A stretch of DNA of 64,000 nt from Edaphochlamys debaryana (Eukaryota; Chlorophyta; Chlorophyceae; Chlamydomonadales). The translations under genes and the position numbers were made by a program. The stretch lies in assembly GCA_016858145.1 (NCBI GenBank), contig JAEHOE010000026.1, forward strand, positions 868,001 through 932,000, read 5' to 3'. This document shows, piece by piece, positions 46,401 through 57,543 of the stretch. Position 1 is the stretch's first letter. Each line of letters begins with the position of its first letter. The notes below the pieces were generated by a model that worked only from the letters and a program-made list of their open reading frames with translations, made no database searches and was not told the DNA's origin.

Positions 46401-47037
46401 CTTCAAGAAGGACGATGGAGGACTGCACCAAGCGGCGCGGGGCCCGGGGCTGAGGCTGGCCCGGCGGGGGCAGCAGGGCGGAGGACGCAGCGGCCAGCAG
46501 GGGGCAGAAGGCGCGGAGCGTGTGGGTCTTGACCAGGGCCGTGTAGAGCTCCAGGGCACTGCCAGGGCTGAGCTTGTTGTTGTTGACGGCGACTTTGATA
46601 TCAAGCAGAGCGTCCGCCAGCTTGGAGTGGAGGGAGCAGAGCTCCAGGGCTGTGCCAGGGCTGAGCTTGTGCTCAGTCACTGCCCTATCAGTGTCCACCA
46701 TGATGCCCACCAGCTCGATATGAAGCATTGCGTAGGCCGTGCGCTGGGCATCGCTGATGCCGGGGGCGCCAGGAGCGGCACGCCGCAGCGCGAGCCCCAG
46801 CATGATGACCAGACCGGTCAGGCCCTCATCGCCGACCGCTTCAAGCGCTGTTGGTGCAAGCGTGTCGAGCGCCTCGCAGGCTGCGTTGATTTCCGTGGGC
46901 GACCAAGCGCATGCATCCCGCCCGTTTGTGAGCTTGAGCGCCTGCCGGCCCATGGACTTCAGCGTATCTAGAGCGCGCTCCTCGGGAGTGCGGGCCCGAG
47001 CTGCGGCCACTCGGGCTGGAGCTCTGCGCGGCGGCAT
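43496..47037 (-). pseudogene. MYND-5: MYND zinc-finger family copy with nonsense codon and homopolymer frameshift
   Basis: Exons 47037-45107, 45011-44924 and 44804-43496. Two breaks are visible. A run of seven A (minus strand; 45202-45196) breaks the frame near the end of exon 1, whereas six would let the reading continue to GELVPVLDLASAAHLL and a good donor. An in-frame TAG lies at 44032-44030, between MLKDS and IDESAEASMQQ, and would remove the whole MYND finger (CSNPAC, CGGGC, YCCEGC, HWAAGHAEEC). Exon 1 also has an internal duplication, carrying both the VTEHKLSPGTALELC and VNNNKLSPGSALELY modules in series. If translated to the TAG it would be a finger-less helical protein. Confidence 0.75.
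45196..45202 (-). other. A7 homopolymer at the MYND-5 frame break
   Basis: The exon 1 frame of MYND-5 is correct up to this run and wrong after it. Removing one base would restore the frame to the next donor (45106). It could be a real slippage mutation or a base-calling error. Confidence 0.7.
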
Positions 47038-47320
47038 GCTGTTGTGTTGGTCAACGTGGCGAAATCAGGCTACAGGACCTTCATCGTTGTGTTGTGATGT
47101 TGAGCTACGACAACGCGAAAGCATATCGCAAGTTTGCAGACTCACCCTGGACTCACACGGCACGGCATCCACGACACCCTCGGCAACCCCGCCCGTCCCC
47201 GTTGTCTCTCCAGAGCTTTGCGCGTGACTGCAAGGGGCTAAGCCTCCATCCTGCTGTAGCTCTAAGCCGACTTGCCTACTTGGTGCGTACCTGCACCGAT
47301 ACGGGGTGGAACCTGGAACC
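47038..47320 (-). promoter_or_regulatory. 5' flanking block shared by MYND genes (MYND-5 copy)
   Basis: Almost identical to 51474-51770 upstream of MYND-6 and partly similar to the flanks of MYND-2 and MYND-4. Shared words include AAGGTCCTGTAGCCTGA and GTCTGCAAACTTGCG, read toward the gene. It is probably promoter plus leader. Confidence 0.55.
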
Positions 47321-47329
47321 CCCTAAGCT

Positions 47330-47475
47330 ATGAGACCTTCATCTTCCTGCTGTGCTGATTAGCTGTGACAACACGAAGGAAACCGCAAACTTGCATACTC
47401 CGCCCACGACACGGCGTGCCTTCTCGGCACAACACACCCTTGACAGCCCCGCCGGTCCCCGCCGCCTGAAATCAG
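47330..47475 (-). promoter_or_regulatory. Orphan MYND-type 5' flank without a gene
   Basis: This block resembles the MYND-2 flank (9040-9180) more than the adjacent MYND-5 flank: it shares TTAGCTGTGACAACAC, CACGGCGTGCCTTCTC and CCCTTGACAGCCCCGCC-type words. No MYND coding sequence follows it, so it appears to be left over from a lost or converted copy. Confidence 0.5.
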
Positions 47476-47869
47476 TGCGCATATTAGAGCAGAGGGCAGC
47501 TACCAAAGGCACGGTCCCACCACATAGGCGGACCTTGATTCAGCAGCGCGCCAAGACTTAGTACCCCTGGCTAGCCTAAGCCATGGCCTATCTTTCTGAC
47601 CGGGCGCCTGATAATCGGGCAAAATGTGAAAGTGGGCAGCAGCAGGCGACTGGTGCACGAATGACACCCAAGCTATGAAGGCTTCCCCGCGGCTGTAACC
47701 GCAACCCATCACCGCGGTGGCAAGCTTTCTGTCGACTTCGCATGTCCGAGACAAATTCGCGCCTTGCCACACGCCGGCCTTATCCGAGGCCGCAAACCAG
47801 CGGACCGTGGAGGGCGCGAGACTTCAGTCCTACACGCTTACGCCCACACGCTTACGCGTGCTACAACGC
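47476..47869. other. Intergenic 3' of MYND-6
   Basis: No gene is supported. The last part (about 47830 onward) resembles the 3' flank of MYND-5 (about 43460 onward). Confidence 0.5.
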
Positions 47870-50800
47870 TCAGCCACCCTGCCCGCCAGCCTGGCTCGAC
47901 CCCGCCGCCGCCCCGCACTCCTCCGCGTGCCCCGCCGCCCAGTGCGCCTGCCGGCACCCCTCACAGCAGTACCTCGCCGCGCCCCCGCAGCCCCCGCAGT
48001 GCCGCAGCCTCAGCGCCGCCTCGGCGGGACCCGCCAGGTTGGTGCAGGCGGGGTTGGAGCAGCCGGGGAGCGCCCGCCGCGCCTCGGCGGGAGACGCCAG
48101 GACCGCCGTCGCGCCCGCATACAGCTGGGCCGGGCCCGGCGACGCGCCAAGCCCCCGACCCAGATCAGCTGCCTCGGACAGACGGGAGCACGCAGAGAGG
48201 GCCTCGAGCTGAGTCAGGAGCTGTGGCTCCTCGCACGCACCGCCCGGGCCGAGCGCCTCTCGGAGCAGGCGGATGCTGGGGCCCAGGAGCGTGCACGCGC
48301 CTGGCCCGGTCTCGGGCCGCTCGAGCTCCCAAGGGCAGCCTGTTGTTTGCCTGAGGATCTCGCTAATCTGTTGCATGGAGGCCTCGGCGCTTTCATCTAT
48401 CTAAGAGTCCTTGAGCATCATGCACAGCCCCTCAGGCTGTCGTACGGCCAGCGCCCAAAGGGCGTGCGTCAGGGGGCTGCGAAGCCCACTGCAGGTGGGG
48501 ACCAGCCGCAGAGCCGCCGCCAGGGCCCATGCCGGGTCCAGCTGCCTCCACAGGAGCTTGTCCCAAGCGCCCGCCGCGGGCGCCGCCTGGGCCGGGGTTG
48601 CTGCCGCTGCCACCTCTCTCGACTCTGCTCCTGCTCTCGGCCTCGCGCCCTCTCCCGTCGCCTTCGAAAGCTCCAGGGTCCTGGCCGCCAGCACGAGCGG
48701 CGGCATCCAGTCGAGCAGCAGGGCCACCAGGTCCTCCAGGGGCCGGAGCTCCGGGGGAGGGGCGGGGGCGGACAGGCGCGGGAGCACGGCCTCCGCCAGG
48801 GCCCGGCCCACACGGGCGGCCTCGGGCAGCAGCTGGAGGGCGATGCAGGCCGCGGAGAGGGGCAGGTCGGGGCGCGCACCGCTGCCGTCGCCGCTGGCAG
48901 CTGCTGACCCCACAGCCGGGATCGCTCCTACCCCGCCAGCGGCGGCTTGCACCGCCACGTGCCGGCGCTGCAAGCCCTCGGCGGGTGCGTCTCTCCCCGC
49001 CATCAGCCCGAAGCGGCGAGCGAGCGCCGTCACACCGCCCAGGCCCTCTTCCGGGGAGGGGCGGCGGCGCAGGAGCTTGGCGACGGTGCCCGCCAGGGAC
49101 GCCACGTCAGCGGCCTGGGAGTGGGTCAGCAGGTCCGTCCAGGTGGCCACCGGCAGCAGGCCTTGCCGGGGCATAAACCTGTGGCCAGAGAATGGCATCG
49201 CTGCCTGATAAGCCCAAGCGCAAATGGCAGCTGGGCCGGACAGACAATGAGTGCCGATGCCGGTCCCACCTGAGCGCATCCGGGTGACGGATCAGGCCCT
49301 CGAAGGCCCGCAGCTGCCCCGCTCTGGCCGCTGCGACCGCTCCTGTGGGCAGGGTAGGCGTGCCTCCTGCGCAGTTGTAGGGGAAGGAGGCGTGAAGCGA
49401 GTCAGGCTCGCATGGTCTCGCACTGTAGCCTCCCTGCCCTGAAGTGTTACTGACGGCTGCAAGCTATGCTTGCGAGTCAAAGATACGCCAAGATTTGTTT
49501 TGCGTTCGTCACCAAGCTCACCAATAATGTTGCGCCTAACCACATAACGGGAATCCTTTCTATCGAGTTCTACCTAACATATCCCTATACTCAGCCCTAA
49601 TTCGCCCTCTTTCTAGCCCAGGCACAACCCTACTTACCAGGCAACAGAATGTGGTCGAAGACGGGGCGCCGGATGCTAATGAGCTTGGCGGTCTGCCCCA
49701 AGCCAAGATATGGCCCTGGCCGTCCCCCCTGTCGCCGGTGCAACCCCGCCCACGCCACAGCGGCCTTCCACCAGCCGCCCAGCTGACGTGTCAGCCACGG
49801 CAGTACGGCATGCGGGGCGTTTCCGTCTTGCACGTCTATGGCATTGTCAAGAGCCTCGCGTGCTAAGAGTAATGCACCAACTGCCAGTGTACCAACATGA
49901 TCCTGGGGAACTCGCCCACCGGCCACCGAGCCCGGCGGCGGCAGGGGCGGCGAGGCCGGGTCCTGCCAGCCGGAGGGGTCGTGCGCTGCCACCAGCGCCT
50001 CCCACGCGCCCTCGCCCGACGCCCCACAGGAAGCAGCGGTGAGGCCCGGGCAGCCCTGCAGCGAGAGGGCCGCCGCCCGCGCCAGGCGCATGCCCAGCTG
50101 GTAGGCGGCGGCCACGTCAGCAAACGGCTCCCGCCGCCGCAGGGCTGCAAGCACCTTTGCGCACTCCTGCTCCTCAAAGTAGAGGCTGGACAACCCACCC
50201 TCCACAGCCGGCTCGGGCTCTGTTGCTACCTGCTGCCTCATAACTGTCATAAGCTTCCTCGCCTCCCGCAAGCGGAATAGGCACACGCGCCTGACAATTG
50301 CCTGGTTGGAGAGGGCTGCATCCGCATCCCCGTGGACACGAACTGCCGATGCAGCTGCATGGGTACCCTCAGTCGGTTCCACCACAGTGTACATACAGCC
50401 TATCCACGAGTCCAGAGCAAGCCCAGCGAGGCGAATGTCGACGGGTTGCCCCGGCCGCAGCTTTTGCTTGGCCGTGTCGATTAAGGGTATGGGCGGCCGG
50501 GCCTTGGCCTACTCCGGGGCCGTGGGCAGGCCGTAGGTGGGGCCTCCGTCCACCTCCGCAACAAAGGCCACCAGGTGCGAGGAGAGTAGGTACACCAGAG
50601 AGGGACACGAGCCGGACAAAAGCAGATGGGACCAGGAGACCTCGTCACATACAGCGCCATCCGACTTCTCCGAGCCAGCCCTTGTGCTGTGCTCCCACTT
50701 GTCTTGAAGCGCGGTCCTGAGGATGAAGCCCATCTGCGCCGCCGCCTTCGCCGCTCCTTCGTCGACCCCCTCGCATCCCCCCAACGCCAGCGCCAGCCGA

Positions 50801-51473
50801 GACCAGTGCTCCAGCAGCCCGCTCTCAGCCAGCTCCGTCGCCAGCGTGGAGAGCAGGGACAGGCGAGACTTTGACCTGGCATAATGCTCGACAATGTCCA
50901 CGATTAGGCAGTTGGTGTTGACCGCTGCCTGAAGAAGGCTGAATGCGGATTGCACCAGGCGGCGCGGGGCCCGGGGCTGAGGCTGGCCCGGCGGGGGCAG
51001 CAGGGCGGAGGACGCAGCGGCCAGCAGGGGGCAGAAGGCGCGGAGCGTGTGGGTCTTGACCAGGGCCGTGCAGAGCTCCAGGGCTGTGCCAGGGCTGAGC
51101 TTGTTGTTGTTGACGGCGACTTTGATATCAAGCAGAGCGTCCGCCAGCTTGGAGTGGAGGGAGGCGTAGGCCGTGCGCTGGGCATCGCTGATGCCGGGGG
51201 CTCCGGGCGCGGCACGCCGCAGCGCGAGCCCCAGCATGATGACCAGACCGGTCAGGCCCTCATCGCCGACTGCTTCAAGCACGCTCAGAGCAAGCGTGGC
51301 GAGCGCCTCGCAGGCTGCGTTGACTTCCGTAGGCGACCAAGCGCATGCATCCCGGCCGTTTGCGAGCTTATAAGCGCCTGCCGGCTCATGGACTTCAGCG
51401 TATCCAGAGCTCGTTCCTCGGGAGTGCGGACGCGAGCTGCCGCCGCTCGGGCCGGAGCTCTGCGCGGCGGCAT
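47870..51473 (-). pseudogene. MYND-6: MYND zinc-finger family copy with frameshift and two stops
   Basis: Exons 51473-49638, 49366-49270 and 49178-47870. Breaks: a 2-base gain near 51370 (CTTATAAG where sisters have CTCAAG) shifts the frame after MSRQAL. The EEE..GPSSSAPA linker is deleted near 50510 and the junction creates TAG. The TAG at 48403-48401 is the same codon as in MYND-5. The rest is well preserved, including the finger (CSNPAC, CGGC, YCCEGC, GHAEECG). The 3' half and the 5' flank are nearly identical to MYND-5, so the two arose by a recent tandem duplication of about 4.4 kb. Confidence 0.8.
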
Positions 51474-51770
51474 GCTGTTGTGTTGGTCAACGTGGCGAAA
51501 TCAGGCTACAGGACCTTCATCGTTGTGTTGTGATGTTGGTCTACGACAACGCGAAAGCATACCGCAACTTTGCAGACTCACACGGCACGGCGTGCCTCCT
51601 CGGCACGGCATCCACGACACCTTCGGCAACCCCGTCCAACCCCGTTGTCTCTCCAGAGCTTTGCGCGTGACTGCAAGGGGCTAAGCCTCCATCCTGCTGT
51701 AGCTCTAAGTCGACTTGCCTACTTGGTGCGTACCTGCACCGATACGGGGTGGAACCTGGAACCCTCGCCC
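51474..51770 (-). promoter_or_regulatory. 5' flanking block shared by MYND genes (MYND-6 copy)
   Basis: Nearly identical to 47038-47320 over its length, including the ATG-proximal AAGGTCCTGTAGCCTGA block and the distal CACCGATACGGGGTGGAACC block. Confidence 0.55.
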
Positions 51771-52262
51771 ATCCCCCCCGCCGGGGATTGCTGGCACCCT
51801 GCCTTCTTCTCTCGCGTTGCGACAGCGCGCTCAGCTGCATCCCCCTTCATCATCGTCCGGACTACGCTGCACGGCCCCTGCGAGCACAGAACCCCCGCCG
51901 GGGGCCAGCAGCTGTAGCATAACCGAGCTCAGCAGCATCCCGGCCATCCCCGCTTCATGAAGCTATGCCCTCTACCCGCTAACCGCACCTGCAACGGATA
52001 TCTGATCCCTTTCAGCTGTGCCGAGCTGCCGACCAACCCGGACAAGGGCTCTACACGGGACAACACACGGGCCTCACACAGGCCTTTACACTGGACCACT
52101 GCTGGTGACCCCCATCTCGTCGCCAATTTACTATCTGCCCATGCCTTCAATGGCAGTGCCGCCTGGCAACCGGAACGCATGCCAGTGAACTCCGTCGGGT
52201 TCGCATGTCCACGACACTGCAGCATGCGGCAGCCGTCGCCACATGCCGGAGGCCGCCCACGG
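51771..52262. other. Intergenic between MYND-6 start and erlin 3' end
   Basis: No gene is supported. TGTAA on the minus strand near 52088-52084 could be the erlin polyadenylation signal, about 175 bases after its stop. Confidence 0.45.
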
Positions 52263-55200
52263 TCATGCCCCGCCGCCGCCGCACCGCCCCTGCCCCTGCT
52301 CGCCCCCTGCTTCCACCCCACACTGCCCCTGCTGCGCCGCCGCGGCCGGCACGTCCCCCTTCCCTTCCCCCACCTCCCCGCCTCCCGCTTCCCCGCCTCT
52401 CCCTCCTGCTCCGCCCTCTCCGCCTTCCCCGCCGGCTCCGCCCGCTTCCCCCAGCCCCGTGTGCTCCAGCACCGCCGCCGCCCCCAGCGCCGCGCCCCCG
52501 AAGCCCGCGTACGCCCCCCGCAGCGCCGCCCGCTGCTCCAGCACCAGAGAGGGCAGGCGGTCGCCGAAGTAGAGCTTGGTGTTGTTGGCGACGGCCTGTG
52601 GAGGGAGGGGAGGGCGAGGGGTGCATGATGAGTGTCTTGAAAGAGGGGTCATGGCATGGGACCTAAGGGGGCTGGTGTTGTCGGAGACTTCCTGTGGAGG
52701 GAGGGCGAGGGTGCATGGGACCTCCTGATTGACCACAGCTTTCACGGCGCAACTGCTGTGGAGGTGCTCAGCCGCACCTGCATGTAGCATATCCGAGGCC
52801 CCAACGCATGGGAATCTCTCACAGACCACAGATTACACAAGGCACTACCACATCCCACCAGGCCAGCCTGGCCGCACCTGGATGAAGGCATACTCGAGGA
52901 ACTCGGGCGTCAGCTTGGCGCGCCACCCGGGGGCCTCCTGCTCCAGCCTGTGGGGGCAAGAAGGGTCACAGAGGGCAGAGAGGGGCGGGAGTGGCCCCAG
53001 GTCGGCCAGACAGCCGCTGCGGGACCTGCTGTCGTCAACGTCGCCCCGCCCGCGCCACCCCAGAGCCCCGTGCTCCTGTGCTTGGGAGGCCTCCCCAGCC
53101 TGCCCACCCGCATCGCGCCTTTCAATGTGCAGGTGACACACCCAGTAAGTGGCGCTCTCGCTCAACCCCTCCCCTTCTCGAGGTAGTTCCTGCTGTAACC
53201 ATTGCGTCCCGCTACTCGCATCACCACACGTGCCCCCTTCCTATGCCGGCGTTGCGGGACCCGCCGGTGTCACCGTCGCCGCGCCCCTGGAAGCCCTCAA
53301 TGCGGATCCTCACTCGCTCACAACAAATACCCCATGGGAGCCCTCCCCAGCCCCGCCCAACCGCGCCGCGCCACCCGCTCTCCCCCAACGCCGCGCGGCA
53401 CCCACTTCACCACACCACCCTGTCCCCCTCCCATACGGCCCCGTACGACACTGTACGACAACGTACCTGTACCGCTCCACGTCCGCCAGCGCCTTCTGGC
53501 GGCTGACGAACATGGCCGTCTCTATGTCTGCCTGCCGCCGCGCCGCCTCCTTCTCCGCCAGCAGCTGCTGCATGAGGATGGCGCTGGTCTCGGCGGCGCG
53601 CTGGGCCTGGGGGGCAGGGAGGCGTGCACAGAAAGGGGAAGGGGGAGAAGAGTGGGGCATTGCAGGTTGAAGCTCAAGTGCCATCCCGGAGGATGGCGCT
53701 GGTCTCCGCGGCGCACTGGGCCTGGCGTTGTTCAGGGGGGTGCGGAGAGAGGGGGAGGGGGAGAAGACGACAACATGTGTTGGAGCGGTGAGGAGAGCGA
53801 CAGGAAAGCTCAGGCGGGGCTCCGGGCAGCGTCTGCCTCCGCCGCCGGCAGGTGCGGCTCGCAGCCCCCTCTGCTCCCCAGGTTGGCTTGCCGACGCATG
53901 TCGCCATCCCCCACCCCCGCGCCCCCGAGCCCCCACCCCCACCTGCGCCACCGCCTTTATCCGCTCCGCCTCCGCCTCCCGCTCCATCACCCGCTGCCGC
54001 TCCATGGCCACCAGCGCCTTGGTGCGCTCCACCTGGGGGGGGGAGGGGGAGGGGAGGGGAGGAGGGCATGGAACTGAGCGTCTTGGAGTTATCAGCGGCG
54101 GCCAGCGAGCCCGATGCGCACCGAGGTCCAGAGCCAAAGGGGTGGGGAGGAGGGGGAGGGCGAGCTCACATGAGGCCGGGAAACCTGCTGTCAGCGCAGT
54201 ACGGGAGCAGCCTAACCCTAGCCGCTTACCGACTAACCGCCACCTCCGCCTCTCGGCTGTTTTGACTGCTGCACCCGCCTTGCTGCTGCACTCATCGCGT
54301 GCGCAAGCCTGCTGATCCTGCCGTACACCCTGCCGTACACCCCAACACGGGCATGTGCCTGGACGCCTATGGTCACGAGCACCGCCTCACGCGCCCCCAT
54401 ACCCACCCACCCACACCAGCACACGCACCTCCATTGCCACGTAGTTGGCGGAGACCGTCTCGGGGATGGAGGGCTTGGTGACCCGCACCTGGGGGCGGCG
54501 GAGGGCAGGCAACCTTTGCTATCGGGCGCCTGATTAGGCCCACCCGAGCCGGACGAGGGTAGGGCAGCAGGGTCCCGGCCTCCTTAGCGTCCGCCCGCCC
54601 TCCTCAGGTACGCGAGCGGCCCCTCAACACGTGTGTACGGTATGAGCAGCACCCGTACCCACCGCGATGATCTCGATGCCCGGGGCGTAGCGGTTGCAGT
54701 CCGCCTGCAGCGCGTCCTTGATCTGCTCGTCCACCTGCGTGTACGGCAACGTGTACGGCATCAGCACGACACGTGCAGCTGCACATGCCTGGCCCCCTCC
54801 CTCACGCACCTGGTCAAACTTGCTGATGTAGACCTGTAGGACCCGAGGGGGTGGGGAGAGCCGGGGCCATACATCGGTTTGAGAACGGATCGTGGAACGG
54901 GGCGGGCTAGGCAGACTGGCAGACTTAGTCCACTGGACTGCCGGGATGGTGGCGGGACCAACGGAGCAGCAAGTGGCTGGCTGGCAAGGCTGCTCCAACG
55001 TTTGACCCCAAATACCCGCATCAAACCCGTCCCCATCCGTGCCGTACCTCTTCAAGTGTATGTGAAGAGCAGAACTGGTTTATTTCATGATGAATCTACG
55101 TCATCGCACGTGCGGCGACCAAAGCGGGAGCATGAGGGCGGCATGAGGGCAAGCCATGAAGTGAAACAACTGGGTAAGCCGGAGCCCCTGCAAACCATCG

Positions 55201-56655
55201 CCGACGGGCGCAGTGATCAAGTCCCCGAGAGCGGGTCCGACCCCTCCCACGCCGTACCTTGTCGTAGATCCACGTGCGATCGTAGTGCACGCCGTACTCC
55301 CGTATCGTCTCGTACACGTGATCCCGCTTTAGCCGGTTGACTACCTGCGGCCACGAAGGCCGTAGCGGCGAGGGGCACCGATGGACAAAGTCCACCTCTC
55401 GATGCAGCACGACCGTAACCCCGTGCCCTGCATCGCCCGTGCGCCCCTGCGCCTGCCAGATGCCCATCGTCGTACCTCTATCTTGTCAAACGTGATGGTG
55501 ACGCCTCCCTTGGTGCCACACAGGATACCCATCACCTTGTCCGTCTGTGGGCAGGAGGGGATGGGGGTAAGGGAGGTGATGCAGATGCCCAACGCACCGC
55601 ACTGACCTCGGCTTTCGTTCGTGTTTAGCCCCTGTCCACGCAACGCACTGCCCCAGCGCTGCGCCTCAGCGACGTTATTCGCAGGGTTCGCACCCCTTTT
55701 TGCCAGGCCTGTACGGGAGCTGGGTCAGCCTGGACGGCATCACACGATGCCACCAGAGACCTCACCGCTGCTGCGGTCGCCTCCTCCACACCCCCATCCC
55801 CTCCCGCCTGCGTCCCCTCCTGCCCCGCACACGAGCTTGCACCAATGTTTCCCCAAGATCCTCAGGGGCAGCCCTTTACACACGTCAGCACCACCCCCTT
55901 CTCCCCCTCCTCATCGCCCCCTCCCTCAGGTGGGTGGCACACGTGCCTGCATGGTGACCTGGATGGCCTCGTACGAATCGATCAAGGGCATCCGTAGGTG
56001 GATGCCCGGGGGTGTGATCCGCTGCAGCAGCTTGCCGCCCCGCCAGTAGAGGCCCACATGGCCCTGGGGAGGGGGGGGGAGAGGGGAGAGGGATGGCGTG
56101 GTGGTGGGGTGAGTACTAGGCACGGGAGGGCGGAAGGCGAACGAGGTGGCCCGGGGTCTTTGCATGTGGGACCGGGAGATGCAGATACATCTAGATGTGC
56201 TCGAGGGTTTGAATGCGAGGGGCGTGAAGGGGCGGAGATACAATGGGTTTGAAGGGTTGTGGAGGGTTGGTGGGGCCCCCGCTGGTGCCGCGTTGGCTAG
56301 GCAACAGCCGTGCTCAGCGGCGGCATGCCAGGGCGTGGGCTGCACTTGGGGCCCCCAGTGTCTGATTGCGGTGACGAGCGTATGCCCGGGTCCATGGGGG
56401 GCCCTTGTCAAGCCGAGCAGGACTGGAAGGAAGGCTGAAAACCCTCCGAACTCTCGGCATGCCGCAAACATTACCCATTCCCGCCCGACCCGCCGGACTT
56501 GCCTCCGGCACCTGGTGTACGCTCGTCTTTATGAAAGCCGCGAGCGTGATGCACACGATGCTCACGTACACGGGAAAGTTCAGCCAGAGGGTGTTCAGCG
56601 GCCGCGGTGGGGCGGGCCGCAAGTCGTCCGGGACCGGCCCCGGCTGCGCCTGCAT
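52263..56655 (-). CDS. ERLIN: Erlin, ER-membrane SPFH/prohibitin-domain protein
   Basis: Twelve exons join in phase to about 420 residues: 56655-56503, 56063-55947, 55544-55476, 55344-55258, 55095-55048, 54833-54810, 54734-54663, 54488-54429, 54032-53943, 53606-53467, 52947-52878 and 52595-52263. A single N-terminal membrane segment (residues 26-42) is followed by erlin signatures: EGHVGLYWRGGKLL, CGTKGGVTITFDKIEVVN, IHHEINQFCSSHTLEEVYI, YAPGIEIIAVRVTKPSIPE, a long charged helix, and NNTKLYFGDRLP. Erlins form large ER lipid-raft-like complexes that guide ER-associated degradation of IP3 receptors and sterol regulation in animals. The Gly/Glu-rich tail of about 80 residues is alga-specific. 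Introns 1 and 2 have GC donors (GGAG|GCAAGT and GCAG|GCACGT). The start is the first ATG in frame before the membrane segment. Confidence 0.92.
53580..53723 (-). repeat. Duplicated acceptor and start of erlin exon 10
   Basis: The first 33 bases of exon 10 (from 53606 downward) recur from 53721 downward with two mismatches, again after CAG. The upstream copy reads AQCAAETSAIL and then diverges into a stop. Its 115-base offset would break the frame. Confidence 0.75.
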
Positions 56656-57543
56656 AGCAGCGCCACCTCCCACGGAACGCCTCAGCTTCGCGTCGGCTAC
56701 TGTCGAGCAGTGACGCGAGGTATTGCAGGCCAATCAATCGACACGGTTTGCAAGCGTCGCTAAGTGCAGAACCTATAGTGCTTTGCCTGAAACACTTATG
56801 ATCGTCGTTTGGGAGGGTCGGAAAGCGGGCAGCTGTCGGGAGTGCAGCATTACGGGTGCTTTTGGCCCTTCAAAGGAAGCTCACGAGAGTAAAGTTGAGG
56901 CAGAGCAGAGTTCAGCATGCCTAGTGCAGTATGCATGCGGAAGCAGATTCGGCTATGCTCCATGCCGGGCAGCGGAAGAGTCGCCACGCACCACGCAAGA
57001 GCGGCTTTGCCGACCCAGCAACTGCAAGCATGGACAGCTGCATGGGGCCCTTGTGATGTGGGGAAGATGCACGAAGGCTTGCGGGGGTGCGAGGGAGGGG
57101 GTGGCAAGGCTGAGGAAGGCTGAGGATGGTGTCAGCGGCCATAGCGTCGGCCGCGGGGCACTCGGGGCAGGCACCAGAAGGGAACGGTGAGTCCCAGCTT
57201 ACAGGACAATGTGTCGCGTTAAACACACAACGTTGCAATGAACAATCTCAACACCGTACGCAAGTAGTAGCAACTAGTGTTGCCCCAGCGCCTCTCATGG
57301 CCTGCCCCCGCCCCTCTGTGGAGGAGAGCTGAGAAGCGGCCTCTGAGGTCCGTCCCGTCACTGCCCGCCAGGTTAAATCTCAGGATTCTCAGCCACGTCG
57401 AAGACTCTCTCCTCCCCGAATAGCCTCAATGCACACTTCCGCCCTTTGCTTTACTCGTTGCAAACATAGGGCACACTCTCTCCGTCACACCCCGCTCCAA
57501 GCGTGCATCTGCCTGAACAGTCCTGCAACGCCCTCCAGTGCCC
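56656..57543. other. Intergenic between erlin start and SOUL-A end
   Basis: No gene is supported. It should hold the erlin promoter. A minus-strand TGTAA lies near 57200, in the 3' flank of SOUL-A. Confidence 0.45.

Noticed and set aside
44030..48403. Reassigned stop codons as an explanation for TAG and TAA in the MYND genes
   Set aside because: Intact genes here end normally in TAG (ankyrin-HET) and TGA (SOUL, YOS1, BAR), and broken MYND copies also carry frameshifts. Pseudogene decay is simpler.
56656..56733. Upstream extension of erlin beginning ACNTSRH
   Set aside because: The frame is open but its first codon is TTG. The first ATG at 56655 gives a normal short N-terminus before the membrane segment.
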